Under the pieces are notes generated by a model. It had not been told where the DNA came from and searched no databases. It worked only from the letters and a program-made list of their open reading frames with translations. Source: Brasilonema sennae CENA114 (GTDB lineage Bacteria > Cyanobacteriota > Cyanobacteriia > Cyanobacteriales > Nostocaceae). From it: DNA of 64,000 nt. Positions 45,347 to 54,569 of this stretch are shown one piece after another. The stretch is from contig NZ_CP030118.1 of the NCBI RefSeq assembly GCF_006968745.1, positions 5,267,943-5,331,942 on the forward strand, written 5' to 3'. Positions within the stretch are counted from its first letter, which is position 1; each line of letters opens with the position of its first letter. The position numbers and the translations under genes were made by a program.

Positions 45347-45695
45347 CTCCAAGCGACTGGCTAGTAAAGTAGTAATGCTCAGTGGGTAGGGAAAGTCCAC
45401 TTTAAAAACCCAGTCCTTGTCTAACAGACCTGGCGTGAACCTAGAAGAAAAAACAACTTAAAATCACAGCGTACGGCGGGGCACGCCGGAACGCGAGGAA
45501 AAGGAGAGGAACGGAATTCTAAGACACTCTCTGCAAAGTACTCGAAAGCTTGGGGACAGATGCCCTCTAGGTCTTTCGTAAACTGACTCGATACTTGGTC
45601 ACCAACGACGGGTATTTGGTTTAGATACTGCCAGAAAGTAGTCGGCGACTATGATTTGGATACGAAGGTTTACGGTTGCTGGACGAACCAAGAAT
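45347..45695 (+). ncRNA. Structured RNA candidate (omega/HEARO-like), unproven
   Basis: About 350 bases without an open frame but with many stems: GTGG...CCAC around GGGAAAGT (near 45379-45402), GTCT-aac-AGAC (near 45418), and a strong GCGTACGGCG-gggca-CGCCGGAACGC hairpin (about 45470-45497). It starts right after GTGA 45343-45346 and ends at the right-end hairpin of the IS605-like element. OMEGA RNAs of TnpB, and HEARO RNAs of IscB/IsrB, occupy such positions in these elements. The assignment rests on position and structure only; a covariance search (HEARO family) would decide. Confidence 0.4.
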
Positions 45696-45717
45696 CCCCA
45701 TCCGCCATGCGGTGGGG
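45696..45717 (+). repeat. Right subterminal hairpin of the IS605-like element
   Basis: Same 22 bases as at 45011-45032, preceded by ACCAAGAAT and followed by AGTGTCAA, the usual ending of IS605-type right ends. Confidence 0.8.
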
Positions 45718-45852
45718 AGTGTCAATCCAGCTAAAGTGAATATTATCACCGTTGAAACTCAATTACTTCCTGGTTAAGAGTGTGGTCTCAACTAGACCAT
45801 TTATCACCACAAGGCTTAAGTTTCAAGACTATTTTTAAAAAAAATTCGAGAC

Positions 45853-46647
45853 ATGGGACAAACTATTACTCAAGTAGATGCATTTAGCAACACACCTTTT
45901 GCAGGTAACCCGGCTGCCGTCTGCATTTTACCTACTCCCCAGTCTGAGGACTGGATGCAAAAGGTGGCGCAAGAGATGAATTTATCTGAGACTGCGTTTT
46001 TGGTGAGGCAGGAAGATGGTTTTGCGCTGCGCTGGTTTACGCCTACAACAGAAGTGCCATTATGTGGTCATGCTACCCTAGCTAGCGCTCATGTTCTTTG
46101 GTCACAGGGGCATCTTTTGCCAGATGAGGTGGCTCGTTTCCACACCAAGAGCGGAGTGCTGATTGCTAAAAAGCATGGAAATTGGATTGAACTCGATTTT
46201 CCTGTAAATTATTCAGAAGAAATAGCCGCTCCTCCTGAACTCGGTGAAGCTTTGGGTGTTCCAATCAGAACGGTGATGAAAAATTCCTTGGGTTATCTGG
46301 TGGAGGTCGAGTCTGAAGATTTAGTGCGACAAATGCAGCCGAACTTCCAGCTACTCAAAGCGTTACCCCTTGCCAAGGTTATTGTTACTAGTTTAACACA
46401 CGAAGACTCAGAATACGATTTTGTTTCTCGCTTTTTTGCACCGGGAGTGGGAATTAATGAAGACCCAGTGACTGGGGCTGCTCACTGTTGTCTGGCTCCG
46501 TTTTGGCGCGATCGCCTTGGCAAAGATGAGTTTTTAGCATATCAAGCGTCTAGTCGGGGCGGTGTCTTGAAGGTGCGTTATGAGGGCGGTTCTCGTGTCT
46601 ATATAAGTGGACAAGCAGTTACCGTTCTGCGTGGAGAATTAATTTGA
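45853..46647 (+). CDS. PhzF-family isomerase
   Basis: This 264-residue protein has the diaminopimelate-epimerase-like double fold of PhzF. TITQVDAFSNTPFAGNPAAV at the start, MNLSETAFLV with the catalytic glutamate, FALRWFTPTTEVPLCGHATL, and VTGAAHCCLAPFW near the end are all diagnostic. The best-known member isomerises trans-2,3-dihydro-3-hydroxyanthranilate in phenazine synthesis; no other phenazine genes are present, so the substrate here is unknown. It is a single gene just right of the IS605-like element. Confidence 0.92.
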   Translation: MGQTITQVDAFSNTPFAGNPAAVCILPTPQSEDWMQKVAQEMNLSETAFLVRQEDGFALRWFTPTTEVPLCGHATLASAHVLWSQGHLLPDEVARFHTKSGVLIAKKHGNWIELDFPVNYSEEIAAPPELGEALGVPIRTVMKNSLGYLVEVESEDLVRQMQPNFQLLKALPLAKVIVTSLTHEDSEYDFVSRFFAPGVGINEDPVTGAAHCCLAPFWRDRLGKDEFLAYQASSRGGVLKVRYEGGSRVYISGQAVTVLRGELI

Positions 46648-46709
46648 AAATGCAATTCGTCACTCCCTGTCTCAAACCTAGTTTAGATTCTGTGAAAATC
46701 CCTGTCAGG

Positions 46710-47081
46710 TTATACACTGCTTAAGGAAACCTTTTTTTGTATACGAGTTTGTAAATCTGCCAAAAGTGTTTCTCCACTGCGTCGGGCTTCCCAAGGACCA
46801 GAGTCCCAAAGTTTAAGACTCCACTGTCCTTGCATATAATCTTCATTTTCTGAGATTGTGCCGACGTAGGTAATTGGATCAGGTGAAGTTGTGAAGTAGC
46901 GCTTGATAAAGCTGATACGACGCCCAACTACCTCACCGGCAAGCTGGGCTTCTCCCAAATTGCTGTCATCCAAAATCCTACCAGTCAATGTGTTACCACT
47001 TTGAATCAATGTCACTTCAAAACGGGTAGGAATTCCTTGTTGCCAGTAAGTTCCAAGCCAAGTGCCATTTACATCAGCCAT
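46710..47081 (-). CDS. Small beta-rich conserved protein, unknown function
   Basis: This 123-residue soluble protein is made of alternating beta-strand-like stretches: NGTWLGTYWQQG, TRFEVTLIQSGNTLTGRILD, AGEVVGRRISFIKRYF and ITYVGTISENEDYMQGQWSL. This is reminiscent of an avidin- or lipocalin-like barrel of the type found in cyanobacteria. No catalytic motif is seen. It follows the pentapeptide-repeat gene by 65 bases on the same strand and may belong to the same transcript. Confidence 0.7.
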   Translation of the reverse strand: MADVNGTWLGTYWQQGIPTRFEVTLIQSGNTLTGRILDDSNLGEAQLAGEVVGRRISFIKRYFTTSPDPITYVGTISENEDYMQGQWSLKLWDSGPWEARRSGETLLADLQTRIQKKVSLSSV

Positions 47082-47145
47082 AGGGAGTATTTCGTAACTT
47101 CAATCAAGATTTATGCTTAAACTACGAGTAATAAATATATGTTGG

Positions 47146-47514
47146 TCAAAGTTTTCGCATATTTCTACTGACGGGGTCAAAACCTCTAGAAAAACGCGTA
47201 CTATCGTCGTACCAAGCCCCACTCAAATTTGCTCCATAGAGCTTAGCAAAGTTTAGCTTCGCTCCCCTAAGATTAGCTTCATGCAAGTTGGCACCGCTTA
47301 AGTTAGCTCGTGTCAAGTTGACACCAGCTAAGTTAGCAGCCCCAAGGTTTGCTCCCCACAGTTTAGCTTTAGCTAGGTTTGCTCCGCTTAAATCCGCTGC
47401 AAATAAATTGACTCCAGCGAGCATTGCTTGAATTAACTTGGCTCTAACAAGCTTCACTGCTGGAAAATCTCTCTCTCCTGCTACATAACGCTGCTTCAGT
47501 TCATTTGCATCCAT
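47146..47514 (-). CDS. Pentapeptide-repeat protein
   Basis: From ATG 47514 the protein (122 residues) starts MDANELKQRYVAGERDFPAV and then forms a right-handed beta-helix of A(D/N)LXX units, such as FAADLSGANLAKAKLWGANL and ANLSGANLHEANLRGAKLNF. The function of such proteins in cyanobacteria is mostly unknown. The start overlaps the end of the upstream gene (stop at 47496), which supports translational coupling; a longer reading from 47559 would add 15 residues unrelated to the family. Confidence 0.88.
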   Translation of the reverse strand: MDANELKQRYVAGERDFPAVKLVRAKLIQAMLAGVNLFAADLSGANLAKAKLWGANLGAANLAGVNLTRANLSGANLHEANLRGAKLNFAKLYGANLSGAWYDDSTRFSRGFDPVSRNMRKL

Positions 47515-47822
47515 GCTTGGTTCACCTTGCTCAGCAAACTGGAAGCTATCTGCTCCCATTCCTGGTCTAATTCTACTTTTGACTCTGACTGACCGCTACG
47601 TCTATACCAATAACGAGCATTGATCAAATCACCCTCTTTGCGGTGCAAGTAGGCGTGAACCCAAGCACTATCAGCATCGTTAGCGTCTTCTTGTACTATT
47701 TCGTGTGCAGTATCCCACTCACCTTTTTTATCATACCAAAGGCCCTGCAACGCTTTTGGCAGTGACTCAAGACATTTTGGATTTTTTTCTATAAATTGCT
47801 TGAATGTTACCGCAGTCATCAT
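47496..47822 (-). CDS. Conserved hypothetical protein, TPR-like
   Basis: This 108-residue helical protein contains CLESLPKALQGLWYDKKGEW, then AHEIVQEDANDADSAWVHAY and LHRKEGDLINARYWYRRSGQ, a pattern seen in small cyanobacterial and proteobacterial proteins with tetratricopeptide-like helices. A role in binding another protein is likely, but nothing specific is known to me. It overlaps the pentapeptide-repeat gene by about 19 bases. Confidence 0.8.
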   Translation of the reverse strand: MMTAVTFKQFIEKNPKCLESLPKALQGLWYDKKGEWDTAHEIVQEDANDADSAWVHAYLHRKEGDLINARYWYRRSGQSESKVELDQEWEQIASSLLSKVNQAWMQMN

Positions 47823-48023
47823 ACATTTACCTAGAAAATATCAAGCCTCTATTTCTAGGATACAAATTCTAGGCTACAAATAAGTTCTGACTTATGAAAG
47901 AATTTTCATACATAGCACAGTAGCTATCTACCCTCTTAAGTAGATGTTCCCTAGCAAAGCTAGGGAACCAGACAAGTAGCTTATGTGTGAGCAACAATAT
48001 CTAGCTTGAGTACTACAACTCTA

Positions 48024-48221
48024 TTAGACTTGAGTGACATTTTCCTGATTTAATTGCTGCTCGACACTACTGATCGCAGCGTTTAGACCAGCGAGTCTAG
48101 TGTCTAGATCATCTCGCATAGTTTTGAGGAATTTCAGCTTACGCTCTAAGCGAGTTTTGCGAGACACGGGTTCGCTACCGTAGCAGTTGTTGTCCCAAAA
48201 AGGAAAAGGAAACGGAAACAT
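48024..48221 (-). CDS. Small coiled-coil protein, unknown function
   Basis: This 65-residue protein has a short Phe-Pro-rich start (MFPFPFPFWDNN), followed by a charged helix that should form a coiled coil (SRKTRLERKLKFLKTMRDDL, then DTRLAGLNAAISSVEQQL). The composition and the isolated position with its own promoter space support a real gene, but I know no function. Confidence 0.6.
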   Translation of the reverse strand: MFPFPFPFWDNNCYGSEPVSRKTRLERKLKFLKTMRDDLDTRLAGLNAAISSVEQQLNQENVTQV

Positions 48222-49084
48222 AGTTTGCTTTTATAGAAACGACCTTATTTAAATTGTCGCTAAATCCTAAGCGAGATAACGGATAAGAGAGTGGGGGATA
48301 ACCGACTATCGTGAGTGGGGGTTGAGCTTCCAGTAGAGTTGGATTAGTTATGTAGCCATATTATTAACAGTTTGTCTACTGTTAATAATACGCGAATTTT
48401 GTTAATTCAAGTACAAAAAAAGCTCTTTTAGCACTTATTTTTCTGGCTTTACTCAGGTGAACTATTTGATTTCATTCTTTAGATAGAAGCTTTATGAAAC
48501 CGAGGCATTATAAAAAGTTATTGTACTTCGTGCGGTGAAGAGCTTATTGCTCTGTACTGGCAAGGAAAAACTACCAAACTTGAAAGCGTAAATCAGTTGC
48601 TAGTACTAACAGCTTGTATTCTTTTATCAAAGACTTCGATTTGATTTCGCCAATGTGTTGTCGGTATTCCAGACTCAAATTCTCAAAGGAAGAACAAAAT
48701 CTAAGAAAATTATAAAACTTAAGTTTTTTTTATAAAATGTGATAATTTGAGAATATAGGTCAAAATACGGTGATCATTCGATAGCTATCAACCCTGCGAG
48801 ACATTAGGATCTTTCTGCAAAAAGTAGAAGTCTAACATATGTCAGCCAATTTTGCTGAAAAGTGAGCTAATTGAATTAAAGTTCCTTACTAAAGTATGCT
48901 CAAAACCTTTTAAGACGGAGGGTTCTTTATTTTTTCTAGTTTTTTAGCCTCCAGTCTTCTTGTCCATTGGGCACTTTGCTTATGGATAGTGGTGTAGTTC
49001 TTGGGTGTACTGAGGTAAATACTGTCTTGCGAATAGTCTCCCATTTTTTTTGGGGGATATTGTCAACATTGTAGGTCAAAAATA
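48222..49084. other. Promoter region of the mys operon
   Basis: 863 bases with no convincing gene. A 13-bp inverted repeat TATTATTAACAGT/ACTGTTAATAATA (48359-48371 and 48378-48390) has a six-base loop and may be an operator or a hairpin. The strongly AT-rich part 48700-49080 must contain the mysA promoter. UV- or salt-responsive control is known for such operons but no known site was recognised. Confidence 0.5.
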
Positions 49085-50320
49085 ATGAGTACCATCCAAG
49101 CAAAGTTTGAAGCTACTGAAACTGCTTTTCATGTAGAGGCTTACGAAAAAATTGAGTACAGCCTCATCTATGTTGATGGGGTTTTTGCAATCGAAAATCC
49201 ACAACTGGCAGAAACCTATAAAAAATTTGGACGCTGCTTGGTTGTTGTAGATGCTAATGTTAATAAGCATTGCGGCAGTCAAATCGAGCAGTATTTCAAA
49301 TATTACGACATTGACCTGACGGTTTTTCCGATCACGATTACTGAGCCAAACAAGACTATTGAGTCTTTTGAGAAGGTCATTGATGCGTTGGCCGAATTCA
49401 AGCTGGTTCGCAAGGAACCAGTGTTAGTAGTTGGTGGTGGACTGATTACAGATGTTGCAGGTTTTGCCTGTTCTGCTTACCAGCGCAGTAGCAACTACAT
49501 TCGCATTCCTACCACTCTCATTGGTTTGATTGATGCGAGTGTTGCTATCAAAGTAGCAGTGAACCACAAGAAGCTGAAAAATCGCCTTGGTGCTTATCAC
49601 GCTTCGCAAAAGGTTTTCCTGGATTTCTCGTTTTTGGGTACTTTGCCAACAGCGCAAGTCCGCAATGGAATGTCAGAACTTGTGAAAATTGCAGTGGTTA
49701 ACAACAAAGAGGTTTTTGATTTGTTGGATAAGCATGGGGAAGAACTGCTTTCCACACACTTTGGCAACATTAACGCAACACCAGAAATCAAAGAAGTGGC
49801 GCATCGGGTCACTTACGAGTCTATTAAAAGTATGCTCGAGTTGGAGGTTCCTAACCTACACGAGTTAGACCTAGACCGTGTTATTGCTTTTGGTCATACT
49901 TGGAGTCCGACTCTAGAACTTGCACCTCGTGTGCCTATTTTCCACGGTCATGCAGTCAATATTGACATGGCTTTTTCTGTCACCCTTGCAGCACGACGAG
50001 GCTATATTACCAAAGAAGATCGCGATCGCATTCTCAGTCTGATGAGCCGTATCGGTCTTGCTCTGGATCATCCCCTCTTAGACGAAGAGCTTGCATGGCG
50101 TGGAAGCGAATCCATCACCTGCACACGAGGCGGTCTGCTACGAGCCGCTATGCCTAGACCAATTGGCGATTGCTTCTTTGTCAATGATTTAACTCGTGAG
50201 GAACTGGCTGCAGCGTTATCAGAGCATAAGCATCTGTGCGAAAGCTACCCTCGTGGTGGCGATGGCGTAGAACTCTACCCAGATGCTTACAACCCAGAAC
50301 TTGTTGGGAGTGAAGCCTAA
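49085..50320 (+). CDS. mysA: 2-demethyl-4-deoxygadusol synthase
   Basis: This 411-residue sugar-phosphate cyclase of the dehydroquinate-synthase-like superfamily turns sedoheptulose 7-phosphate into 2-demethyl-4-deoxygadusol, the first step to mycosporine-like amino acids (MAAs). VVGGGLITDVAGFACSAYQR and RIPTTLIGLIDASVAIKVAV are the NAD-binding core, and FGHTWSPTLELA and PIFHGHAVNIDM carry metal-binding histidines. The N-terminal AKFEATETAFHVEAYEKIEY and the C-terminal SYPRGGDGVELYP match the Anabaena MysA as I recall it. Its stop overlaps the mysB start in TAATG, so the two are translationally coupled. Confidence 0.95.
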   Translation: MSTIQAKFEATETAFHVEAYEKIEYSLIYVDGVFAIENPQLAETYKKFGRCLVVVDANVNKHCGSQIEQYFKYYDIDLTVFPITITEPNKTIESFEKVIDALAEFKLVRKEPVLVVGGGLITDVAGFACSAYQRSSNYIRIPTTLIGLIDASVAIKVAVNHKKLKNRLGAYHASQKVFLDFSFLGTLPTAQVRNGMSELVKIAVVNNKEVFDLLDKHGEELLSTHFGNINATPEIKEVAHRVTYESIKSMLELEVPNLHELDLDRVIAFGHTWSPTLELAPRVPIFHGHAVNIDMAFSVTLAARRGYITKEDRDRILSLMSRIGLALDHPLLDEELAWRGSESITCTRGGLLRAAMPRPIGDCFFVNDLTREELAAALSEHKHLCESYPRGGDGVELYPDAYNPELVGSEA

Positions 50321-51150
50321 TGTCGCAAGTTGTCGAAAAGCCAACCGCTAGACCTGTTACACCATTGGGGATTTTAGCTAAGCAGCTAGAAACCATTTTG
50401 CAGACACTTGATAAGATGTCTGCTGATGAGCTACAAGCTAACCTCAATCAAGCATGGCTTTTGGCAGCAGGTTTAGATCCCTATTTAGAAGAATGTACCA
50501 CCCGTGAATCACCAGCCTTAGCAGCGCTAGCTCAAAAAACGGCTCAGGAAGCTTGGAATCAAAGGTTCCACGAGGGAGCGACAGTACGAGAACTAGAACA
50601 GGAAATGCTTTCTGGACATGTGGAAGGGCAAACGCTCAAGATGTTTACCCACATGATCAAAGCTAAGAAAGTGTTGGAAGTTGGTATGTTCACTGGCTAT
50701 TCTGCATTGGCGATCGCAGAAGCTTTACCGTCTGATGGAGAACTGGTCGCTTGTGAAGTTGACCCTTACACCGCAGAGTTCGCGCAAGCTGCTTTCCGGG
50801 AGTCTCCCCACGGTGGAAAAATTCGCGTCGAAGTGGGTCCAGCACTCTCAACTTTGCAGAAACTGGCAGATGCAGGGCAGTCATTTGATTTTGTGTTTAT
50901 TGACGCAGATAAACGCGAGTATGTCAAGTACTTCCAAACTTTGTTGGAGACAGATTTGCTCGTTCCTGGAGGGTTTATCTGTGTAGACAACACTCTACTT
51001 CAAGGGCAAGTCTATCTTCCAGAAGAAAATCGCACTCCCAACGGTGAGGCTATTGCTCAGTTTAACCAGGTTGTCGCCGCCGATTCGCGTGTGGAACAGG
51101 TATTGTTGCCACTGCGAGATGGCTTGACGATTATTCGACGCTTACCGTAA
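50320..51150 (+). CDS. mysB: 4-deoxygadusol-forming O-methyltransferase
   Basis: This 276-residue SAM-dependent enzyme of the caffeoyl-CoA-type O-methyltransferase family methylates 2-demethyl-4-deoxygadusol to 4-deoxygadusol. The SAM motif VLEVGMFTGYSALAIAEALP is near residue 120. FDFVFIDADKREYVKYFQTL, followed by GGFICVDNTLLQGQ, supplies the metal-binding acidic residues of this family. It follows mysA with a one-base overlap, the standard mysAB arrangement. Confidence 0.95.
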   Translation: MSQVVEKPTARPVTPLGILAKQLETILQTLDKMSADELQANLNQAWLLAAGLDPYLEECTTRESPALAALAQKTAQEAWNQRFHEGATVRELEQEMLSGHVEGQTLKMFTHMIKAKKVLEVGMFTGYSALAIAEALPSDGELVACEVDPYTAEFAQAAFRESPHGGKIRVEVGPALSTLQKLADAGQSFDFVFIDADKREYVKYFQTLLETDLLVPGGFICVDNTLLQGQVYLPEENRTPNGEAIAQFNQVVAADSRVEQVLLPLRDGLTIIRRLP

Positions 51151-51585
51151 TTGTCATCCATTGAGCCTGCACTCTTGTTGTGTACACAGAACTCAGAATT
51201 GCAAATCACGAAAACCGCACTTATACTGTTCCCTTTTAGTTAGTTCTTAGCTGTAGTGAGTTCTGAGTTCTGAGTTCTTCAATGACTCTGGTTTCTTACC
51301 TCCTTCTCTTATAGCCATGATAGGTGAAGGAGGAAATTTAAAATTTATATATTATTATTTTGTTCGCGCAGCCTCGTGCCCGTAGGGCATATTTGTGATA
51401 TTCGCGAATGCGTGAATGTTTTATAAATGTAGAGTTATGGCTACTTAGCAGACAATTTCATACAGTTGAATTTGTACTCTTGCAATTTTTCTCAATTGCG
51501 AAACTATGAATTATAAATCACGATTTATGAGGCACGATCTCTTCCCTTATAATCTAATACAGAAGCAACATCATCAAGTTCTTTT
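51151..51585. other. Gap between mysB and mysC
   Basis: 435 bases with no gene. It contains TGAGTTC heptamer repeats near 51258-51278 and an AT-rich stretch around 51340-51540. The gap is longer than in compact mys operons and could hold a separate mysC promoter. Confidence 0.45.
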
Positions 51586-52926
51586 GTGGCACAAGTAAAA
51601 GCTTTATTCCAGAACCTTGCGACCTTGACAATACTTTTTTTAGTGTTGCCCATTAACGCTGCTATAGTTCTGGCATCTCTATTTTGGAATCGCTTAAGGC
51701 GTCTTGTTCGTCCTCAGACAGTTGTCGCTGCAAACCGCAAAAATATCTTGATTAGCGGTGCCAAAATGACGAAGGCGTTACAGCTTGCCCGTTGTTTTCA
51801 CGCTGCGGGACATAGAGTTATTTTAATAGAAACCCACAAATACTGGTTATCGGGACATCGGTTTTCTGATGCAGTTTCTCGCTTTTATACAACTCCTATC
51901 CCACAGTATGACCCAGAAGCTTATATCCAAGCTTTACTAGACATTGTTAAGAAAGAAAACATTGATGTCTATGTTCCTGTCACGAGTCCAGTTGCGAGTT
52001 ACTATGAGTCTTTAGCAAAGCCTGCACTCTCACACTACTGCGAAGTTTTTCACTTTGACGCTGATGTCACCCAAATGCAGGATGATAAGTTTGCTTTCAG
52101 TGAAAAAGCAAGAGCGTTTGGCTTATCGGTTCCCAAGTCCTTCAAAATCACCAACCCTGAACAAGTTCTGAATTTTGATTTTTCTGGGGAAACTCGCAAA
52201 TATATTCTCAAAAGCATTCCTTACGACTCAGTATGGCGCTTAGATTTAACTAAGCTACCTTGCGATACCCCTGAGGAAACAGCAGCATTTGTCAGGAGTT
52301 TGCCAATCAGTCCAGAAAAACCCTGGATTATGCAAGAGTTTATTCCTGGCAAGGAATTTTGCACTCACAGCACAGTCAAAAATGGAGAATTACGGTTGCA
52401 CTGCTGTGCAGAATCTTCAGCTTTTCAAGTCAATTACGAAAATGTAGAAAACCCGAAAATTCTAGAATGGGTAAGGCATTTTGTTGGAAAACTGGGAATT
52501 ACTGGACAAGTTTCCTTTGATTTTATCCAAGCTCAAGACGGGACAGTTTACGCTATTGAATGTAATCCCCGAGCGCATTCGGCAATTACAATGTTTTACA
52601 ACCACCCACAAGTGGCAGATGCTTATTTGAGTGAAGAACCCTTCACTCAACCTCTCCAACCACTGCCAAACAGTAAGCCGACATACTGGACATATCACGA
52701 ACTATGGCGACTGACTGGTATTCGTTCCTTTGCCCAATTGCGAACTTGGATACGCAATTTTTTAAGAGGTACTGATGCCGTTTACAAACTGGATGATCCA
52801 CTGCCGTTTCTGATGCTACACCACTGGCAAATTCCCTTGCTTTTGTTCAAAAATCTGCGGCAACTCAAAGGTTGGACAAAGATTGATTTTAATATTGGTA
52901 AACTTGTGGAATTAGGTGGCGATTGA
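51586..52926 (+). CDS. mysC: ATP-grasp mycosporine-glycine synthase
   Basis: This 446-residue ATP-grasp ligase joins glycine to 4-deoxygadusol to give mycosporine-glycine. The first 35 residues form a hydrophobic segment (TLTILFLVLPINAAIVLASL) as in Anabaena MysC, so it is likely membrane-attached. ILISGAKMTKALQLARCFHA, DDKFAFSEKARAFGLSVPKS and the ATP-grasp core (YILKSIPYDS, WIMQEFIPGKEFCTHS, VSFDFIQAQDGTVYAIECNP) are intact. Translation starts at GTG 51586. It is separated from mysB by 435 bases but is in line with the operon. Confidence 0.95.
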   Translation: MAQVKALFQNLATLTILFLVLPINAAIVLASLFWNRLRRLVRPQTVVAANRKNILISGAKMTKALQLARCFHAAGHRVILIETHKYWLSGHRFSDAVSRFYTTPIPQYDPEAYIQALLDIVKKENIDVYVPVTSPVASYYESLAKPALSHYCEVFHFDADVTQMQDDKFAFSEKARAFGLSVPKSFKITNPEQVLNFDFSGETRKYILKSIPYDSVWRLDLTKLPCDTPEETAAFVRSLPISPEKPWIMQEFIPGKEFCTHSTVKNGELRLHCCAESSAFQVNYENVENPKILEWVRHFVGKLGITGQVSFDFIQAQDGTVYAIECNPRAHSAITMFYNHPQVADAYLSEEPFTQPLQPLPNSKPTYWTYHELWRLTGIRSFAQLRTWIRNFLRGTDAVYKLDDPLPFLMLHHWQIPLLLFKNLRQLKGWTKIDFNIGKLVELGGD

Positions 52927-53528
52927 ATTAAGGCAAGAAAGTTGTTAATGTAACAGCTGTTAATTATACAAGATTCCATAAGTGAGATTTTAAGAGGTTT
53001 TTTTCTCTGTTAAGAGCTTTAAGAAGAATCCTTACAAACGGTCTAATCCGAAATTCGGTCATCAAGTGCTACTCCTGAAAATGAAATAGCCTTAGATTGT
53101 TTCACTTGTCACTAATTATGGTATGTATATTCTTTAGAGGTTTTTCTGAAGGTAACTTAAATACAAGCGTGTTTTAACAAAAAACTTTGTTCATATAATT
53201 GATCAGCGCAATACATCAAAAACTTGTCACTATTGTAGTCAGAGGCAAGATACGTCACTTGACAAATGTACTTGTTTCTGTAGGGTTGGCATTGTTATCG
53301 ACTGGGATGTTAATGATATCTAGTCGTAATATCTTACTGCGGTTCATGGCGCGGCTCGTACCACACAAACTAGTTTCAGTTTGCAGTGTATTTGGAGTTA
53401 TCCAAGAAATCAACACGTTTATACATGTTTATAAAAGCAGGTGAGTCAGAGAATTTTAGCTTGGTAATTTTGGACTGGACTAAATAAAAAATAATTGGCG
53501 TCTACTATTTTACACGGAGAAATAGAAC
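52927..53528. other. Gap between mysC and the second O-methyltransferase gene
   Basis: 602 bases. A hydrophobic frame on the + strand (53199-53444) has only a TTG start without ribosome site and is not accepted as a gene. No hairpin terminator stands out. The next gene has CGGAGA about ten bases before its TTG start. Confidence 0.4.
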
Positions 53529-54569
53529 TTGTTAGGAACTACTTCAGCATCCAAGAAGCTTGCTCAAATGGTCTATGGTTACTGGCAAAGCCAGTGCCTT
53601 TATATAGCAACAAACTTAGGTATACCTAACCTCTTACAGTCGGAATCAATGACTGTAGAAGCAATAGCAAAAGCAACCTCTACGAAAGTAGAAACTCTTT
53701 ATGTTCTTCTCCGTGCTTTAGCTCATTTAGGGGTGTTCGTAGAAAAGCCCGGACGTGTATTTGCAGCAACAGAACTCTCCCAACTGCTGATTACAAATGC
53801 AGGACCTTCTGTTGGACATTTCCTGATGCATATTACAGAACCCAGTATGTGGGATGCTTGGAGGGAATTAGGAGACTCATTGAAAACAGGGGAAGTCGCT
53901 TTTGAGAGGGCACATGGCAAGAAATTCTACGAATTCTTCATGACGGAAAACCCCGATAGCAGAAATCTGTTCAATAATGCCATGAGCTTTTTAACGAATC
54001 AAGCAATTGATTCGTTGTTTGAGGTGTATGATTTCGGTCAATTTGATACAGTTATGGACGTTGGAGGCAATCAAGGCGCACTGATTGCCTATATTGTCAA
54101 AAAATTTGGCTGTAAAGGTATATTGTTTGATTTACCGCATGAGGTTGAGACAGCACCAGATTACCTATCAAAGCAGGGACTCGACGAAAATCAAGTGAAA
54201 GTCATTGGTGGTAATGCCTTGGAGGAGATACCAAAGGGTGCAGATGCGATCGTGATGAAGTATTTTCTTTCCGTATTCAGTTCGCAAGACACAATCAAAG
54301 TACTAACTGGGTGTAAAAAAGCTCTCCCAAAAGAAGGTAAAGTTATACTTCTACAGACACTTGTTCCACCTCGTGGTGCGCCAGTAGAATATCCAGACGG
54401 CACTATCCCAGCCCTTGCCGCAGTTCAGATGATGGTGACAAATCCTGGAGGTTACTGGCGCACGGAACAAGAATATAAGGAGTTGTTTGAAACAAGTGGC
54501 TTTCAACTCGAAAAAGTCATTTACACGGGAACTAGCCTGACGGTGATGGAATTTAGTACGCTGTCTTGA
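53529..54569 (+). CDS. O-methyltransferase (plant OMT-like) without the usual catalytic His
   Basis: This 346-residue SAM-dependent methyltransferase has an N-terminal winged-helix dimerisation domain (about 10-100: ATNLGIPNLLQSESMTVEAI and LYVLLRALAHLGVF) and a Methyltransf_2 domain. FDTVMDVGGNQGALIAYIVK is the SAM motif (about residue 175), and VILLQTLVPPRG lies near 285. The helix that usually reads LHDW with the catalytic His here reads VMKYFLSVFSSQD, so the base is absent, as in some family members with altered chemistry. It starts at TTG 53529. The location in the mys region suggests it methylates an MAA precursor or product; this is inference. Confidence 0.85.
   Translation: MLGTTSASKKLAQMVYGYWQSQCLYIATNLGIPNLLQSESMTVEAIAKATSTKVETLYVLLRALAHLGVFVEKPGRVFAATELSQLLITNAGPSVGHFLMHITEPSMWDAWRELGDSLKTGEVAFERAHGKKFYEFFMTENPDSRNLFNNAMSFLTNQAIDSLFEVYDFGQFDTVMDVGGNQGALIAYIVKKFGCKGILFDLPHEVETAPDYLSKQGLDENQVKVIGGNALEEIPKGADAIVMKYFLSVFSSQDTIKVLTGCKKALPKEGKVILLQTLVPPRGAPVEYPDGTIPALAAVQMMVTNPGGYWRTEQEYKELFETSGFQLEKVIYTGTSLTVMEFSTLS

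Larger units (their letters stand above)
44990..45725 (+). mobile_element. IS200/IS605-type element without transposase or nuclease gene
   Basis: The same 22-base hairpin CCCC-AT-CCGC-CAT-GCGG-T-GGGG occurs at 45011-45032 and 45696-45717 in the same orientation. One T is left unpaired in the stem, as in the hairpins bound by Y1 TnpA transposases. The right copy is followed by GTGTCAA, the usual right end of IS605-like elements, with TCAA at 45722-45725. Between the ends lie only a tiny ribbon-helix-helix gene and a structured non-coding stretch; no tnpA, tnpB or iscB frame is present. It would need a transposase in trans. The exact left boundary is uncertain. Confidence 0.7.

Noticed and set aside
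45371..45560. Possible RNase P RNA (rnpB), suggested by GGGAAAGTCCAC resembling the P4-side motif
   Set aside because: The partner ACAGAA-type strand and the usual 3' half are absent, and the stretch lies inside an IS605-like element.
53199..53444. 81-codon hydrophobic frame between mysC and the methyltransferase gene
   Set aside because: Only a TTG start without a ribosome site; composition is compatible with chance in AT-rich DNA and no family is recognised.
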